Below are positions 31,501 through 42,336 of a stretch of DNA of 64,000 nt, in pieces. The stretch is from Nigrospora sphaerica. Taxonomy: Eukaryota > Ascomycota > Sordariomycetes > Amphisphaeriales > Apiosporaceae. The stretch covers positions 1 to 64,000 of the forward strand of contig JAGVVL010000001.1 of the NCBI GenBank assembly GCA_018287875.1. Reading direction: 5' to 3'. Each line of letters begins with the position of its first letter. Within the stretch, counting starts at the first letter, position 1. Made by a program: the position numbers and the translations under genes. The notes beneath the pieces are model-generated. The model was not told the DNA's origin, did not search any database, and saw only the letters and a program-made list of their open reading frames with translations.

Positions 31501-31897
31501 AGAGGAAAGAGGCCGGGACACGCCGTTTAACTTCAATGACGGGGATTCCAGAGTTAAGCTCATAACCTGGTGTAGGCAACTGGAATTTGATTCTACGAAT
31601 AAAGAAAGGCCAAGCCTTTCTAGTTGCAGGTCTTCACAGATACTTGTCGGCACTATGGTGGGAAAGAGTGGAGCCCAGGTTAGCGAAGTGCGTGACGGGA
31701 CTGCTTAAAACAGCGACCTATTCCTAGCAAATCTGCCGCCTTTTTTAGCGACAGACCCCGCTTGAAACGGCGGCCCACTTGCTGTCTTATTGTTTTATTA
31801 AGTAAAAGATTAACTTAATAACGTTAACAGTAGATATATTATGTTATATAAAACCTAAAGACTTTCGTTAAATAACTAAGATAATAAACTTAATTTA
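31501..31897. other. Unassigned sequence
   Basis: About 400 bp. Up to ~31790 it is of balanced composition and not visibly RIPed (a short - strand ORF at 31429-31653 has no recognisable domain and spans the relic edge). After that it is AT-rich. It may be the downstream end of the TLH-type relic, but I could not follow a frame. Confidence 0.35.
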
Positions 31898-33830
31898 AGC
31901 TTGGACCCCCCTCAAGACGCCAACCCATCAACACGCCACCGTTTCAACCACCAAGATGAGATGGCAGATGTCAACAAAAGGGCAAATAGATAAATAACCA
32001 GACATCTTGAGGTCTTAGTGTTAAGGTCAATAGAATCTTCATCTTCTGCTCTTTCTTTTAGGGTCCACTAGATGAATGACGAGCAACTGCTGGAGGCCCT
32101 CGCCATCGTGAAGAAGGGCACCCCTATCCGAGAGGTCGCCAGACAGTTCCATGTCTCTAGACACTATTTGACACGCCGCTTCGAAGGGAAGTCCTTAAAA
32201 ACACACGCTCAGGAGCACCGTCAGGCCCTTTCCAAAGATTTGGAGCGCGCGTTAGCAGACTGGGCCCTCACGCAGGCCCGTCTGGGCTGGTCACCACCGC
32301 ACGCGCGCTTTCGCATATATGCTCAATCGCTGCTGGCGGCGTCTGGCAGCTAACACCACCTTGGAAAACGCTGGCATCTCCGGTTCCTCAAGCGCTGGCC
32401 GCAGTTAAAGACCGTGAGGTCTAAGGGAATGGATTTCCAGCGCGTCAACGGCGCCTCACGAGAAAATCTAGAGGAGTTCTTCTCCAGTTTAGAGGACCAG
32501 AGGCTGGTAGAAGTCCCTCCAGAGCACAGTTGGAATATGGACGAGGTTGGCTGCCAAATAGGCCTTGGAGACAGTCCGCTAGTGATCGGCCCGTCTGCCC
32601 TCAAAGAGGTCTTCACTATAGATCCAGGCCGTGGCGAGTGGGCGACTTCAATTGAGGCCATCTCTGCTAGCGGACGCGCTTTACCTCCTCTCGTCATCTT
32701 CAAGGGGAAATCGGTCCAACAGCAGTGGTATAACTGCCAGTCAGATAAAGATGACTTTAACGACTGGTCTTTTGAGGCCTCGCCAGCTGGCTGGACGAGC
32801 AATTCAATTGGCCTGCGCTGGCTAAGGGAGGTGTTCCTCCCCTTGACTGCTCCAGAGGACCCCTGCCAGTGGCGACATCTTATTCTAGATGGCCATGCCT
32901 CACACTATAGCGAGGACTTCATGTTTAGCTGTTTTGAGGCCAAAGTCTGGCTCAACTTCCTTCCGGCGCACACATCGCAGGTCCTCCAGCCTCTGGACCT
33001 AGGACCATTCTCGGTGTTAAAGCGCGCGTACCGAAAAACGCTTCGTGAGGCCTACGCGTCCAGTCTCACGATGACGCCAAAGAAACCGGAGTTCCTAGAG
33101 GCCTGGAACAAGGCTCGGAAGGAGGCCCTAACGCCGGAGCATATAGCCACTGGCTGGCGAGCAACTGGAATCTATCCTAGGGACCCCGGCAAGGCCTTCA
33201 ATAGCAGACTGGCTTGCCAGCGACTGGTCGACTAACCGGAGAGCGCAGCTTGGTGCGTTCCACCCCCCAGAGAGACTCCTCTGCTGGCAGAGATGTCTGC
33301 TCTAGATATCAATACTCCAAGGAGCGCTCGGTAGGTCCAGGATTTGCATCGCGACCTACGTGGCGTCGATTTAGTGTATAATAACGCGACGCTGCGACAA
33401 GTGTTTCGGAAGACTAGCAAGGCCTTAGACTAAGCAACGGCCGAGATCGTCAACCTTAAACGCGAACGAGACCAACTAGTGGCTGCACTATATCAAAAAA
33501 GGCCTGAAAAGCGTCGCAGAGTTAATCCCTCTGCCCAGGAGCGTTTTATGACGATGCTGGAGGTTAGGGAGGTGAAGCAAGCCATGGGGACAGGTCCTTA
33601 TACAGGGGGCGCAGCCACTGCCTTATCTTAAGCACCTTCCACGGTCACGTCCGAAGATGAATCGTCCTCGGATGTAGAGGAGTGTATCATGATCTCTTGA
33701 GGCCAAACCGTTTATTTGTATCTATTGTTATTGTTGAGATATTGAATTGTTTATATTAATTGACATGTGGCGATGTCTTCTTTTTTTGGTGGCGTGCTGA
33801 TGGGTTGGCGTCTTGAGGGGGGTCCAAGCT
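31898..33830 (+). mobile_element. pogo/Fot1-like DNA transposon T5
   Basis: 1933 bp with ~43-bp TIRs starting AGCTTGGACCCCCCTCAAGA and ending near ACACGCCACC, inverted at 33788-33830, and TA at 31896-31897 and 33831-33832. It encodes a transposase on the + strand most like that of T4. Confidence 0.95.
32072..33700 (+). pseudogene. T5 transposase, one frame with five premature stops
   Basis: One frame of 543 codons runs from MNDEQLLEALAIVKKGTPIR to ...EECIMIS then TGA at 33700. Domains: helix-turn-helix (REVARQFHVSRHYLTRRFEG), linker (GKRWHLRFLKRWP), DDE domain (HSWNMDEVGCQIG, LILDGHASHYSEDFMF, QVLQPLDLGPFSVLKRAY) and a helical C-terminus. The five internal stops are TAA or TAG, each reachable from CAA/CAG by one C-to-T. 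No frameshift is seen. The ORF pieces at 32072-32353 and 32414-33235 belong to this one gene. Confidence 0.9.
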
Positions 33831-33832
33831 TA

Positions 33833-33977
33833 ATACTTATTACGCCTTTCACAATTTTAAATTATGAAAGAAATTTAAACTATATTTTAAACGGTCGGAA
33901 TTAATTAACAGTACGTCACTTAAGTAATTACGTCCATTATATAACATATAGATTCATATTTTAATGTATTACTTACT
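33833..33977. other. AT-rich spacer between T5 and T3
   Basis: About 145 bp, strongly AT-rich, with no recognisable feature. Confidence 0.4.
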
Positions 33978-33979
33978 TA

Positions 33980-35839
33980 ACGTGGATGTCATACGAGTGG
34001 GCCAGTCATACGAGTGGGCCACTTCTAAGCACCTTCACGACAAATCAATCAATTACTTAACCACAACGCCTTAAATTAATTCAAACTAATCGGAATCCGA
34101 CTCTCCAGATGTTTCTATGTCTATTTTATATGTTCGCGTATTATGCCCAGCCGTTCCGCAGATGCCACACCGCTGAGTGCGCGGTTCTGTCCTTATTGCC
34201 CGACTACTCCTTATATACATTTCCTCTCTTAACTATGTATCGATATCCTTTTGATCTAAAAGATCTTAAGCCTCGCCAATTTTGAGTGTTCCTTTTTACT
34301 GTAGACGCGTTTTTTTCGCTCTCCGACGTTTTACAAGGCTAGAATTCGCCTCTCGAAGGGTCTTGTTCTCCGCCTAGAGAAGAGCGACCTTATATATTAT
34401 CGCTATTGCACCCTTAGCAAACTGGTCCACTGCCGATAAAATCGGTGTTAGAGAGCTTCCTTGGTGACGGCGGACTCGATTCTTAATAAAATCAGTTTGC
34501 GAAGTCGCCTTAATCGGGTTGTGTGGTGTCTAAGAGGCCTATAAGATACTTACAGCCAGAAGGCTTCTAATAAGCGAAGGTGTCGATAACTTTATATCCA
34601 GCTTTACGAGCACTTTATCTGGGTTTAGAGGGACTAAACCGGCTCCGGCAAATCCAGCTTTGATGTTATTAAATGTAAAAACCTTTAAAAAGGCGGCTTA
34701 AAAGGCGATTAGAAACTCGGCTTTAGTGATATAGTTAACGAGTGACTTCATAAACCCTTCGATTTCGCGATTATACGCCTACTTTAATACGCTGAAACAC
34801 CCCACGTCAAGTGGCTAGAGTAGATACGACGAGTGCGGAGGTATAAAAACTATCACGATGTTCTTCTTTTTGTAAAAAGCCTGGAATTTGGCCGAAACGT
34901 GGCTCTTGTGCCTATCAATCACTAATAGACGATATCGGCCTATTGCGCGCGACGAGGTGTGTTTATCGAAATGCCGAATCCAGTCTAGGCTAGTCTCGTT
35001 ATCTGTTTATCTATTCTAGGTCGGTTTAATTACCTAATCGCGTGGGAGAGTGCTGTCGGTATACTAATTAGCGAGGTGGTAGGCGCCTTTTACCACGATG
35101 AACGGCGGGACACACCAGCTGTCGGAACAGACGCCCTGGATCACGGTAACCTATTCCCGATTACTAGGCTGGACCTTTTTTCGCTTTCCGCTCCGATCGG
35201 CGCCGGTCACGACTATTGAGGATGTGATTTGGCCCATTATAAAGCCGGTCTCGTCGAAGTTGTAGATATCCTCGTCCTGGATGCTGTACTTGGCCTTCAG
35301 GTTCGCGAAAAGCGCGAACCAGCCCGCGATTTTTTCAGGATCTTCGCAGAGGGCCCTCTGATAGTCGTATACACGCGAAAAACGCGTCCGGAGGTCTCGT
35401 TATTGCTTAACGAAGTTCGCGGCCCAACGCGTCCCGACACGTGACGCGTCGCGCGACGCGGTAATGATATTCGCCATATCTTCCACATCGTGTAACCGCG
35501 GTGCAAATCCTCGTGAATCTAGGTCGAGGATGTATCGGACAAGCGTCTTCTCTTCTAATTCGGTAAGACGAGTATTATTGGCGCGTATATCGCGTCTAGC
35601 GTGTTTTCCGTTTATTCTGCGTTAGAGGGTAGTTCGCGAGATGTTGTAAATAGCCGCCGCTTATCGGCAGCTAAGTTTGGGGTTCTTCTTAATCGCCTGG
35701 ATCGCTAGAATGATTCTAGACTCGCTAAAAGATTGTTCTATAACTATTGGTTAAGTTAAAGGCAATTGAAGTTGGAAGAGTTGAAATAAGTGGAAAGTGG
35801 CCCACTCGTATAACTGGCCCACTCGTATAACATCCACGT
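33980..35839 (-). mobile_element. pogo/Fot1-like DNA transposon T3, heavily RIPed
   Basis: 1860 bp. TIRs start ACGTGGATGTCATACGAGTG and contain two copies of TCATACGAGTGGGCCA; they are inverted at 35791-35839. TA occurs at 33978-33979 and 35840-35841. It ends only 120 bp beyond the amidase stop codon. Confidence 0.93.
34086..35745 (-). pseudogene. T3 transposase, RIP-inactivated
   Basis: The - strand frame reads IEQSFSESRIILAIQAIKKN and continues with LVRYILDLDSRGFAPRLHDV, YNFDETGFIMGQI, LLVIDRHKSHVSAKFQAF and PLDVGCF, homologous to T1 and T2. Many TAG/TAA interrupt it. The expected start methionine appears as ATA (a TG-to-TA change), so even the start codon seems RIPed. A shared ...SDSD stop lies at 34086. 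Confidence 0.83.
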
Positions 35840-35959
35840 TATTACTTTTAAGTTTGAACTCTTACTTATAAATCATAAAGTATTCTTTAAAGAAAACAAA
35901 GTCGAATAATTTCATACTTATAAAGACTTTTAAATTTATAACTTAGCTTTTTATAGGCG

Positions 35960-38228
35960 CTATTTATAAAGTTTATTACCAACGATAACCTCGCTTAGAA
36001 TCCCGACTTCCTCTAGCTCCTGAATCAAGTCTAACAGCAAGTGATCCATCCCTCTAGGCACCAACATAGATATAGCGACTGGCAGGCGCGCTTTGCTCCC
36101 GGTGATCCTGGATGTGAACTCGACCTCGCCAAGGGGTACAACATAATCAGGACAGCCGGAGCCGTAGCTGATAGAGTACACGGAGAAGCCCTCGAAGAAT
36201 ATCTTCCTTGGCCCCGCTCGGGGAGCGTCGTCTCGGTACTGCGGCTGCCCCCAGACCTGGGGGTAAACTAGGAGTGGGATTCCCTCGTGCTCGCGGCGTC
36301 CGTCTGCCATCCATGACCCTCCTATAGAACCCGGCAAGACCCGACTGTTCACCCAGTCTCGGAAAACCGCCAGGGCCTCACGCGCGCGGTCCATCTCCTC
36401 GTCCGACACGCTGGCGCCGAATTCAAGCCGGGCTTTGGTCATGGGCTCGATAAACGGCCGGCCACGATCGGGATGGGCGCGTTGGAAATCGGCGACGAAG
36501 GGCCCGATGACATCGCGCGCCATAAACCCGTACACCAGGTCGCGATAGATGTTTCCAGTATAAGTGTCAAGATCCTCGCCGCTGGGCTGCGGGCCGGTTC
36601 TGCGCCAGTCGTCGTACAGGTTGATCTGCTGGCGACTGGTCCCCAGGTGGTTTTCCAAACGCGTAACGAAAGATTCGAAAACAGCGGCCGCAGAGCTTGG
36701 AAATTCCGGTTTATCGTCCTTGCAACCCGGATCTGGAAAGAATTTGGGGGCCGTCCCTCGCGCGTTTTCAGATCCTTCGCTGGCATAAAGCAGCGTGAAC
36801 CCCGGCTTCCCTCCCCGAACCACCAGCTTCTCGCCACCACTTCCTCCTCGGCCGCCGTCTATGCCGCTCATCAAAATCCGTGTCACAGTGTTTGCCATGG
36901 AGGCAGAGCGCGTGAATACCCCGATGGTGTCAAATTCGGGGTAGCAGACAAGTGACGAAGAGGATTGCACTGCTCCTAGGGATGGCCGGATCCCGAATAG
37001 GCCGTTGACAGCAGCTGGATGCCGGATCGACCCGCCTGTATCGCTACCCACGGTGAAGTCCAGCCAGGCGTAGCTGGCGCACGCCGCGGCGGAGCCCGAG
37101 CTGGACGAAGAAGGCTTCTGCCACCCATCGCCTCTCGGGTTGGTGGGGGTGATCTCTTCGAGCCTGTGGCATTTTGTAAGTCTTGAATGGTTTGGGTGAA
37201 AGTTTGGTGAGCCAGGGAGCGCAGGAAGTGCAGGAAAGGAGGCACACGAACCGCTCCAGCGGGTCCTGCCCGTCACACCACTGGGTGCATCGCAGCTTGC
37301 CCACCATTACAGCTCCTGCCATCAGCAGCCATTGGATACAAGCCGCCGAAGACTCTCGAGCTGAGTACAGTGCACGAAAGTCCTTGCTGCCGTTACCTGT
37401 CTGCAGACCGGCAATATCTATGTTGTCTTTGACAGCGAAACGAAGGCCCAGAAGCGGTCTCTCATCAGTTGTGTTGGAAGAATAAAGCCGGGAAGGGACA
37501 GGGATCAGCTGTTTTGAGTAAGCATGGACGATGACCGACCGAGCAAAAGGGGCAAGGGGGCATGGGATCCCATGCGGGAGAGCGCTTACATCAGAGGCCT
37601 CGAACCACCGGAATCGTGCACCAGGTTGCCATGGAATAACGCCCCGTACAAATGCGTTGTTGTGGTCCTCAAATAGCCGGAACACTGCGTACAGACGACC
37701 GGTGGCGGCGTGAAGCACGTAGGGCCCAGAGCTAATGGGGAGGCCTCCGGGAACGCCGAAGAGCGAGGCATCCAGAAACTTGGACTTGATGCCCTCAATC
37801 GTCGACGCATCAGAGCCGGCATGGATTACAACTAGAGATACGGTTAGCGCTATATTTGTTTCGTGTCAAATGGTAGAAAAGCAAGTCGACTCAAGGTGCG
37901 GGGTTTCGAAGAGGAGATTGCTAGGACTCAGCTCTCGGGTCAGATGCCAAATGTTCTCAGCCATGTACATACGCGACAGAAAGCCTCTGGACCACACGTC
38001 GTCTTTCTCAATCCTTTCTTGGAACTCGTCCGACACCCCTTGGCAATTCATTTCATCGGACCCGAGATAGGTCGCCGGTATGAATTCACCTTCTCCTGCT
38101 AAGGGGCCTAAAGTAGCGAAAACCACCGGATGAAGAAGGTAGGGCTTTCCATCCACATGGACAATTGTGGTAGTGCTGCTACCCGGGGCGGGGCTGATGG
38201 CGCGAGAGATCCTAGTGCTTTCAATCAT
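35960..38228 (-). CDS. Amidase-family hydrolase, three exons
   Basis: Joined exons 38228-37973, 37831-37252 and 37163-35960 give 2040 nt, 679 residues, starting MIESTRISRAISPAPGSSTT. Intron 1 (37832-37972) has a GTATGT donor, GCTAACC branch-like site and CTCTAG acceptor. Intron 2 (37164-37251) has a GTTCGT donor and CACAG acceptor. Phases fit exactly. The amidase-signature triad is present: Lys ~220 in RFAVKDNIDIAG, cis-Ser ~300 in PSSSSSGSAAA, nucleophile Ser ~324 in GSDTGGSIRHPA. The family cleaves amide bonds; the substrate is unknown. The N-terminal ~200 residues resemble the extra domain of fungal amidases annotated 'scytalone dehydratase-like Arp1 N-terminal'. The last ~30 nt turn AT-rich toward T3. 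Divergent from the CorA-like gene. Confidence 0.88.
37164..37251 (-). other. Amidase intron 2
   Basis: 88 bp with donor GTTCGT and acceptor CACAG. Without splicing, the C-terminal exon would begin in a different frame from QDPLER. Splicing gives QDPLER-LEEITPTNPRGDGW, which joins the Lys and Ser parts of the amidase domain. Confidence 0.8.
37832..37972 (-). other. Amidase intron 1
   Basis: 141 bp with donor GTATGT, branch-like GCTAACC ~20 nt before the acceptor CTCTAG, and an in-frame TGA. Splicing joins DDVWSRGFLS to LVIHAGSDAS in phase 1. Confidence 0.78.
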
Positions 38229-38681
38229 GTTCGGGTCCGTGTACTGAGCCGACTTGCGAGATTGGAGAAAAATAAGGCTGTATTCTGAAACTTGAGGCTT
38301 TCTCTACCGAGAAATGGGGTTGGGGGGTTTGGGAGGTTGGGAAGGGGGGATGAAAGAATGACGGATGGCTCGAGGACACGTTAGTCGGGCGGTTCATGCC
38401 TGGAATGGAGGATTCGGTGCGCATCAGCTGAGTGGCTAAGAAATTGAAGGCGCTTTAGGCACCCATCTCAGTGCATGAGGCTGGATGGCCTCGCTGTTCA
38501 ATTGGCTGAATCACCAAGAAACAGCCACCGTGCAACGTCAGCTAATGCTCATAGTTGCACTTTTTGAAAGCACCCTGGTATCTTGGCAAAAGATGGAGTC
38601 TGCCTTTAAAGGGCAAAAGATAGCATGTCACCGTTCATCTGCCATGCGCTCGCCACGACTTTTTACCATTGCAGCCGTACA
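38229..38681. promoter_or_regulatory. Divergent intergenic region between the amidase and CorA-like genes
   Basis: About 450 bp, not RIPed, containing a G-rich stretch near 38325-38350. It must hold both promoters if the two starts are right. I see no convincing TATA box or named factor site. Confidence 0.45.
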
Positions 38682-40349
38682 ATGGCACGCGCACCCGCTC
38701 CTCTCCCCACCACCCTTGCCAGCTTACTGTACAAGGACACGGCTGAAAAGACTTACCGGAATGACCACGGGGGAGGTATGAGTCCTTTCTCCGAATCTTC
38801 TACTGTCGACATCTTCGAGGTGCATGAAAGAACGGGTGGTCGTCTTCGCGAGCGTCTGGACGACGATGCCATCAGGGACTGGCTCAAGTTAGATAACAAG
38901 GCCTCGATGAGGTTTTTCTTCATTGACGCCCTGTCTGACAAGCCCGACAAGCTGCCCATCACCGAATCCACATTCAGGAAGGCCGTGGGGTCGCTAAACA
39001 TTTCGCCACGATTCATCGACAATCTAGGAAGGCAGCATATGCCGGGCCGTGAGATCCGGTGTCTCCCCGACGGGTCCAGCCGGCACGAAATGTGGTACAC
39101 GGCCGTTCTCCGGAGCGACGGAACAAGTCTTAACTACCGCAGTATTAATCCGATTTCCGAACTGACCCGGCAGTTTGCGTACTGGCAGAGGCTCTGCGTC
39201 TGGGCTGAGTGTCGTCTGGGGACGGAGGGAGGGCAGAACAGCATGTCGACAACGTATATGATCCTACGCTGCCCTCGCGAGATCAAGCAAGCCCTCTTCA
39301 GCACTTTTATGGGAGCGCCTGGCCTCAAGCTCCTCCAGAGTCCAATGGCTGCTCATGCATTCGTTGTGGATAAAATAATTCTGCATACGTGGGATTTCAT
39401 CCGACACTTTTCGGGCACCTTGTACACCTGGGTGCGTCAAACCCCTATCAGGAACCGGACTGTCCCCTCTACAGCTAACACAAAGATACAGGAAAATAAA
39501 GCCTCAGAGCTTCAGACTCCCAACGACTACGCAGAACGTTCGCGTGCCTTTCTTTCTCTATCCCGTCAGATCTACCAGATTTCCACGGACTTCGACATCC
39601 TCCAAGCCACCGCCGAGCATCTCCAGCTGCAGAGCGAATGGTTCAACGATAGACACTGGACACATTCCCCCGCGAACGATTGGGAGGGCCGCGATGCCCA
39701 TTCCGCTGTAGCTGACATCTTCAACCAAATCATCCAGGAGGTAGCCCTCCTACGCACGTATTCCAACCTCTATCTCGAGCGCAGCAAGATCGGCATCGAC
39801 GAGTGCTACGCTATGACAAATCAGCGCGACAGCGAGATAAACATCAGCATCGCGCAGGCCTCCAACCACGATAACCGATCTCTGCGCATGATCCAGATCC
39901 TCTCGATCATCTTCCTTCCAGGCTCGTTCGTCAGCAGTATCTTTGGAATGGGTTTCTTCTCCACCACCGACGACGGGGCCGTGTTTGTCGTCAACGCCCG
40001 CTGGTGGATCTACCTCGCCATCTCGGTCCCATTGACGTTGGCTATCTACTTCGTTGTCATGCATTACCAGTTGAGAGATGTTGACACAGCAGATAATAAG
40101 ATGTGGAGTCGTCGTAAAAGTCAGACGACTGTCAGTGAGACGGACCTGGAGGCTGCCTCTAGCCATGATGTGGTCACAAAAAAACATCAGTTACGCACAG
40201 GTAGAAGACGAGTTACGCAATCCCAGCGACAAGCACCCGAAAGCGTCAGAGACAGAGGCTCAACAATGACAGAGGGAATCGAACATACAGAAATGAGGCC
40301 CCTATCACGGCTCAGGGACCGAAAGCAGTGGGGTTACCAGCTTAACTAA
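38682..40349 (+). CDS. CorA-like divalent-cation transporter family protein
   Basis: Intronless 555-residue protein if started at MARAPAPLPTTLASLL; an upstream ATG at 38625 would add 19 residues, but the later start gives the more natural N-terminus. A long cytosolic domain is followed near the C-terminus by two membrane segments: MIQILSIIFLPGSFVSSIFG (about 402-421) and WWIYLAISVPLTLAIYFVVM (about 440-459). The helix before them (SIAQASNHDNRSLRMIQ) fits the CorA stalk. The usual GMN loop is GMG here (FGMGFF), so ion transport cannot be assumed. A basic, Ser/Thr-rich tail follows. Undamaged by RIP; divergent from the amidase. Confidence 0.85.
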   Translation: MARAPAPLPTTLASLLYKDTAEKTYRNDHGGGMSPFSESSTVDIFEVHERTGGRLRERLDDDAIRDWLKLDNKASMRFFFIDALSDKPDKLPITESTFRKAVGSLNISPRFIDNLGRQHMPGREIRCLPDGSSRHEMWYTAVLRSDGTSLNYRSINPISELTRQFAYWQRLCVWAECRLGTEGGQNSMSTTYMILRCPREIKQALFSTFMGAPGLKLLQSPMAAHAFVVDKIILHTWDFIRHFSGTLYTWVRQTPIRNRTVPSTANTKIQENKASELQTPNDYAERSRAFLSLSRQIYQISTDFDILQATAEHLQLQSEWFNDRHWTHSPANDWEGRDAHSAVADIFNQIIQEVALLRTYSNLYLERSKIGIDECYAMTNQRDSEINISIAQASNHDNRSLRMIQILSIIFLPGSFVSSIFGMGFFSTTDDGAVFVVNARWWIYLAISVPLTLAIYFVVMHYQLRDVDTADNKMWSRRKSQTTVSETDLEAASSHDVVTKKHQLRTGRRRVTQSQRQAPESVRDRGSTMTEGIEHTEMRPLSRLRDRKQWGYQLN

Positions 40350-40469
40350 ACTGACGCATAAGAGTTTGTAAGGAAAAGAGAAGGGCTGATATTATATGTA
40401 TGTAACTAGAAATACAATTACTAGTGTAACTTAATGTGAGGGGTCCCGCACTAGGCGTGCATAAGGGTA

Positions 40470-40621
40470 TGCACCCCCGGGCCGGTCACTTAACCTGCGG
40501 CACAGACCAGCTGTCTCACTACCAGCGGAATGCCAGCGCAGCGACGGCACACCGCCTGCACGTAGATTTTAGAAAAATCAGTATTGCAGTGGAATTAAGC
40601 CTACCCTTCGCTATCCTATAA
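40470..40621. repeat. Diverged ~150-bp direct repeat, copy 1
   Basis: Shares CCGGTCAC, CAGACC and CAGTGGAATTAAGC in the same order and spacing with 41521-41672, about 1050 bp downstream. The element type is unknown: no tRNA promoter boxes, TIR or LTR ends are evident. Confidence 0.6.
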
Positions 40622-40849
40622 CTAAAGATAAACCCTTATTACCTATAACGTCCTCACACTTAATACTATAGCAGGTATAGCTAACTTATACAGTATGACT
40701 AAATATAGTGTAATTGAAAAGTAGTAGCTATATTCGCTTTTAATAAAATAAAACTGTTAATCTTGTTAAAGAATTTCTTTTATTTATAGTTTTTATACAT
40801 TACTAGCATTAACCTATATATTACATAAGCGATATATTCAGTTAAGCGA

Positions 40850-40980
40850 CGCACTTGTTATTAACTTCATCATAAATTAATTAAATATTTAATTAAAACG
40901 CCTTACACTAATCAAAACTAATTAAAATCCAAGTTTTTAGATATTTATATATATATATTATATATACACGCATAGGCTGG
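40850..40980 (-). pseudogene. Remnant of a T3-type transposon end
   Basis: The sequence from ACTTCATCATAAATTAATTA through AAACGCCTTACACTAATC aligns with the subterminal part of T3 at 34030-34160 (CACGACAAATCAATCAATTA...AACGCCTTAAATTAATTC). Almost every difference is to A or T, making this a hyper-RIPed fragment. The TIR itself is not recognisable. Confidence 0.6.
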
Positions 40981-40985
40981 CGAAG

Positions 40986-41230
40986 TCGGACTCTACAGCC
41001 TCCCCGCGGCGCCGGCTGAAAATCTTCTTTGGTCAATTGACCAAGGAAGAGCCGATTTGGAGACGCATTCTGCACGAAAGTGCAGCGAGGAGCTATTGCT
41101 GCGTCGTTGTGTCGCTGCTTTGGAGTTATGCTGATACAATCTGTAATGCGGGATTTTCAAGCGTCGCAGAACCGAAAGTTTTTCGCCCCCGCTAAACGTA
41201 GTAGGCAGCCTTGAAAATTAACACTACACG
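40986..41230. other. GC-normal island with hairpins
   Basis: Non-RIPed sequence in AT-rich surroundings. It holds a perfect 16-bp palindrome TTGGTCAATTGACCAA (41029-41044) and a hairpin CTGCAC-GAAA-GTGCAG (41070-41085). No ORF is seen. It could be a structured RNA or a scrap of an unknown element; I do not recognise a known RNA family. Confidence 0.35.
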
Positions 41231-41520
41231 ACGCTAGATCAACAATAAATTAGCCGCGTAACAAAAGCCCTCGTCACTATAAAGGGATTTAAATAAAAAA
41301 ACCATCCGACGTTAACTCAGTTCTTAAAGCGATAAGAGGACACTCTCAGCCTTACCGAGCTCTAAGATGGCTTATAGCAAACAGCCGTAAGGGCATTAAA
41401 TAAATACCTAAGTGGACATGCATATAAAGTAATAGAAGATATTAAGAACACGAGAACGAAGTTATTAAGGTAGTATGTAAGGGAAGAGTGTAAGAGAGAA
41501 GGCGCTAAGGAGATCCCCCT

Positions 41521-41672
41521 GTACACCCGCAGGCTGGTCACCTGACCTGTGGTGCAGACCCGCTGGCAACCTATTAGCGAGAGGCGGGCGCACTGCTAGC
41601 GCTCGACCTAAACTTGAACTTTGCAAGAATCAGACTTGCAGTGGAATTAAGCTTGCTCTTCACTATCATATA
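41521..41672. repeat. Diverged ~150-bp direct repeat, copy 2
   Basis: Partner of 40470-40621. It is less RIPed (CTGGTCACCTGACCTGTGG against CCGGTCACTTAACCTGCGG). Confidence 0.6.
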
Positions 41673-42123
41673 CCTGACGGTGCCACTGTGATTTCTTTGG
41701 ATCATTATATGTATGTACCTATCACAAGTAATATGTAATAAGATCTTAAAAGCGGATACGTTAACCTTTTTAAAGAAGACAATCCTATAAACCCCACAAA
41801 AAGAGCATTAACAGCTTAGATAGCGCCTACTAAGCGAATTATGTCTTAAAAAGAAGCTAAAGAACGATTTTTTTAAATTCATCTGAAAACCGTCTGTATT
41901 AACCACTACGTCGTTTATTTAACTTAATATTAACGACACTATATATCCGTTTTTACAGCTTTCTCTAGTGAAAAGTGAACATGAATAAGACTAAGATTGG
42001 GAAAATTTATAAGTGGAAAATATAGAATCTTTTAAATAACCTACACAAATAGATGTAAATAAAGAATCGACTGAATACTTTGACTACTAAATACATTGAA
42101 ATAAGATCGAATAAAAGAGTTGC

Positions 42124-42336
42124 TGTCACGGTTCAAGAAACGAAGAATCTATTAATGACCCAAGGGTTTTATTGAGATGCGAAAACTACAGATGAAAAGG
42201 AAAAGAAGAGAAACAGGCTCCTCTCAGTCACTGTTTAGCAGGAATATATCCAGCTAGCGGCGGTACATTCCGCCAGGCAGCGGTACGTCGTCTATGTGTT
42301 CTCATGCCCTTATACCTATATGCCCATGCGGTAACA
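42124..42336 (-). repeat. 3' LTR of G3
   Basis: 213 bp, TGTCACGGTTCAAG... to GCGGTAACA on the + strand. On the - strand it is preceded by a polypurine run AAGGGGGGG just before TGTTAC, which fixes it as the 3' LTR. Confidence 0.82.

Larger units (their letters stand above)
40350..42123. other. Degraded intergenic DNA
   Basis: About 1.8 kb, mostly AT-rich and RIP-like, with no gene seen. It contains a pair of diverged ~150-bp direct repeats, a remnant of a T3-like transposon end and a GC-normal island, each listed separately. Confidence 0.55.

Noticed and set aside
35229..35506. ORFs on both strands in this stretch
   Set aside because: Shadows of, or short surviving stretches within, the T3 transposase on the - strand.
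36041..36955. + strand ORFs of 76-160 aa
   Set aside because: Antisense to the amidase exon, which has intact catalytic motifs and good splice sites.
39572..40187. - strand ORFs of 64 and 145 aa
   Set aside because: Antisense to the CorA-like coding sequence.
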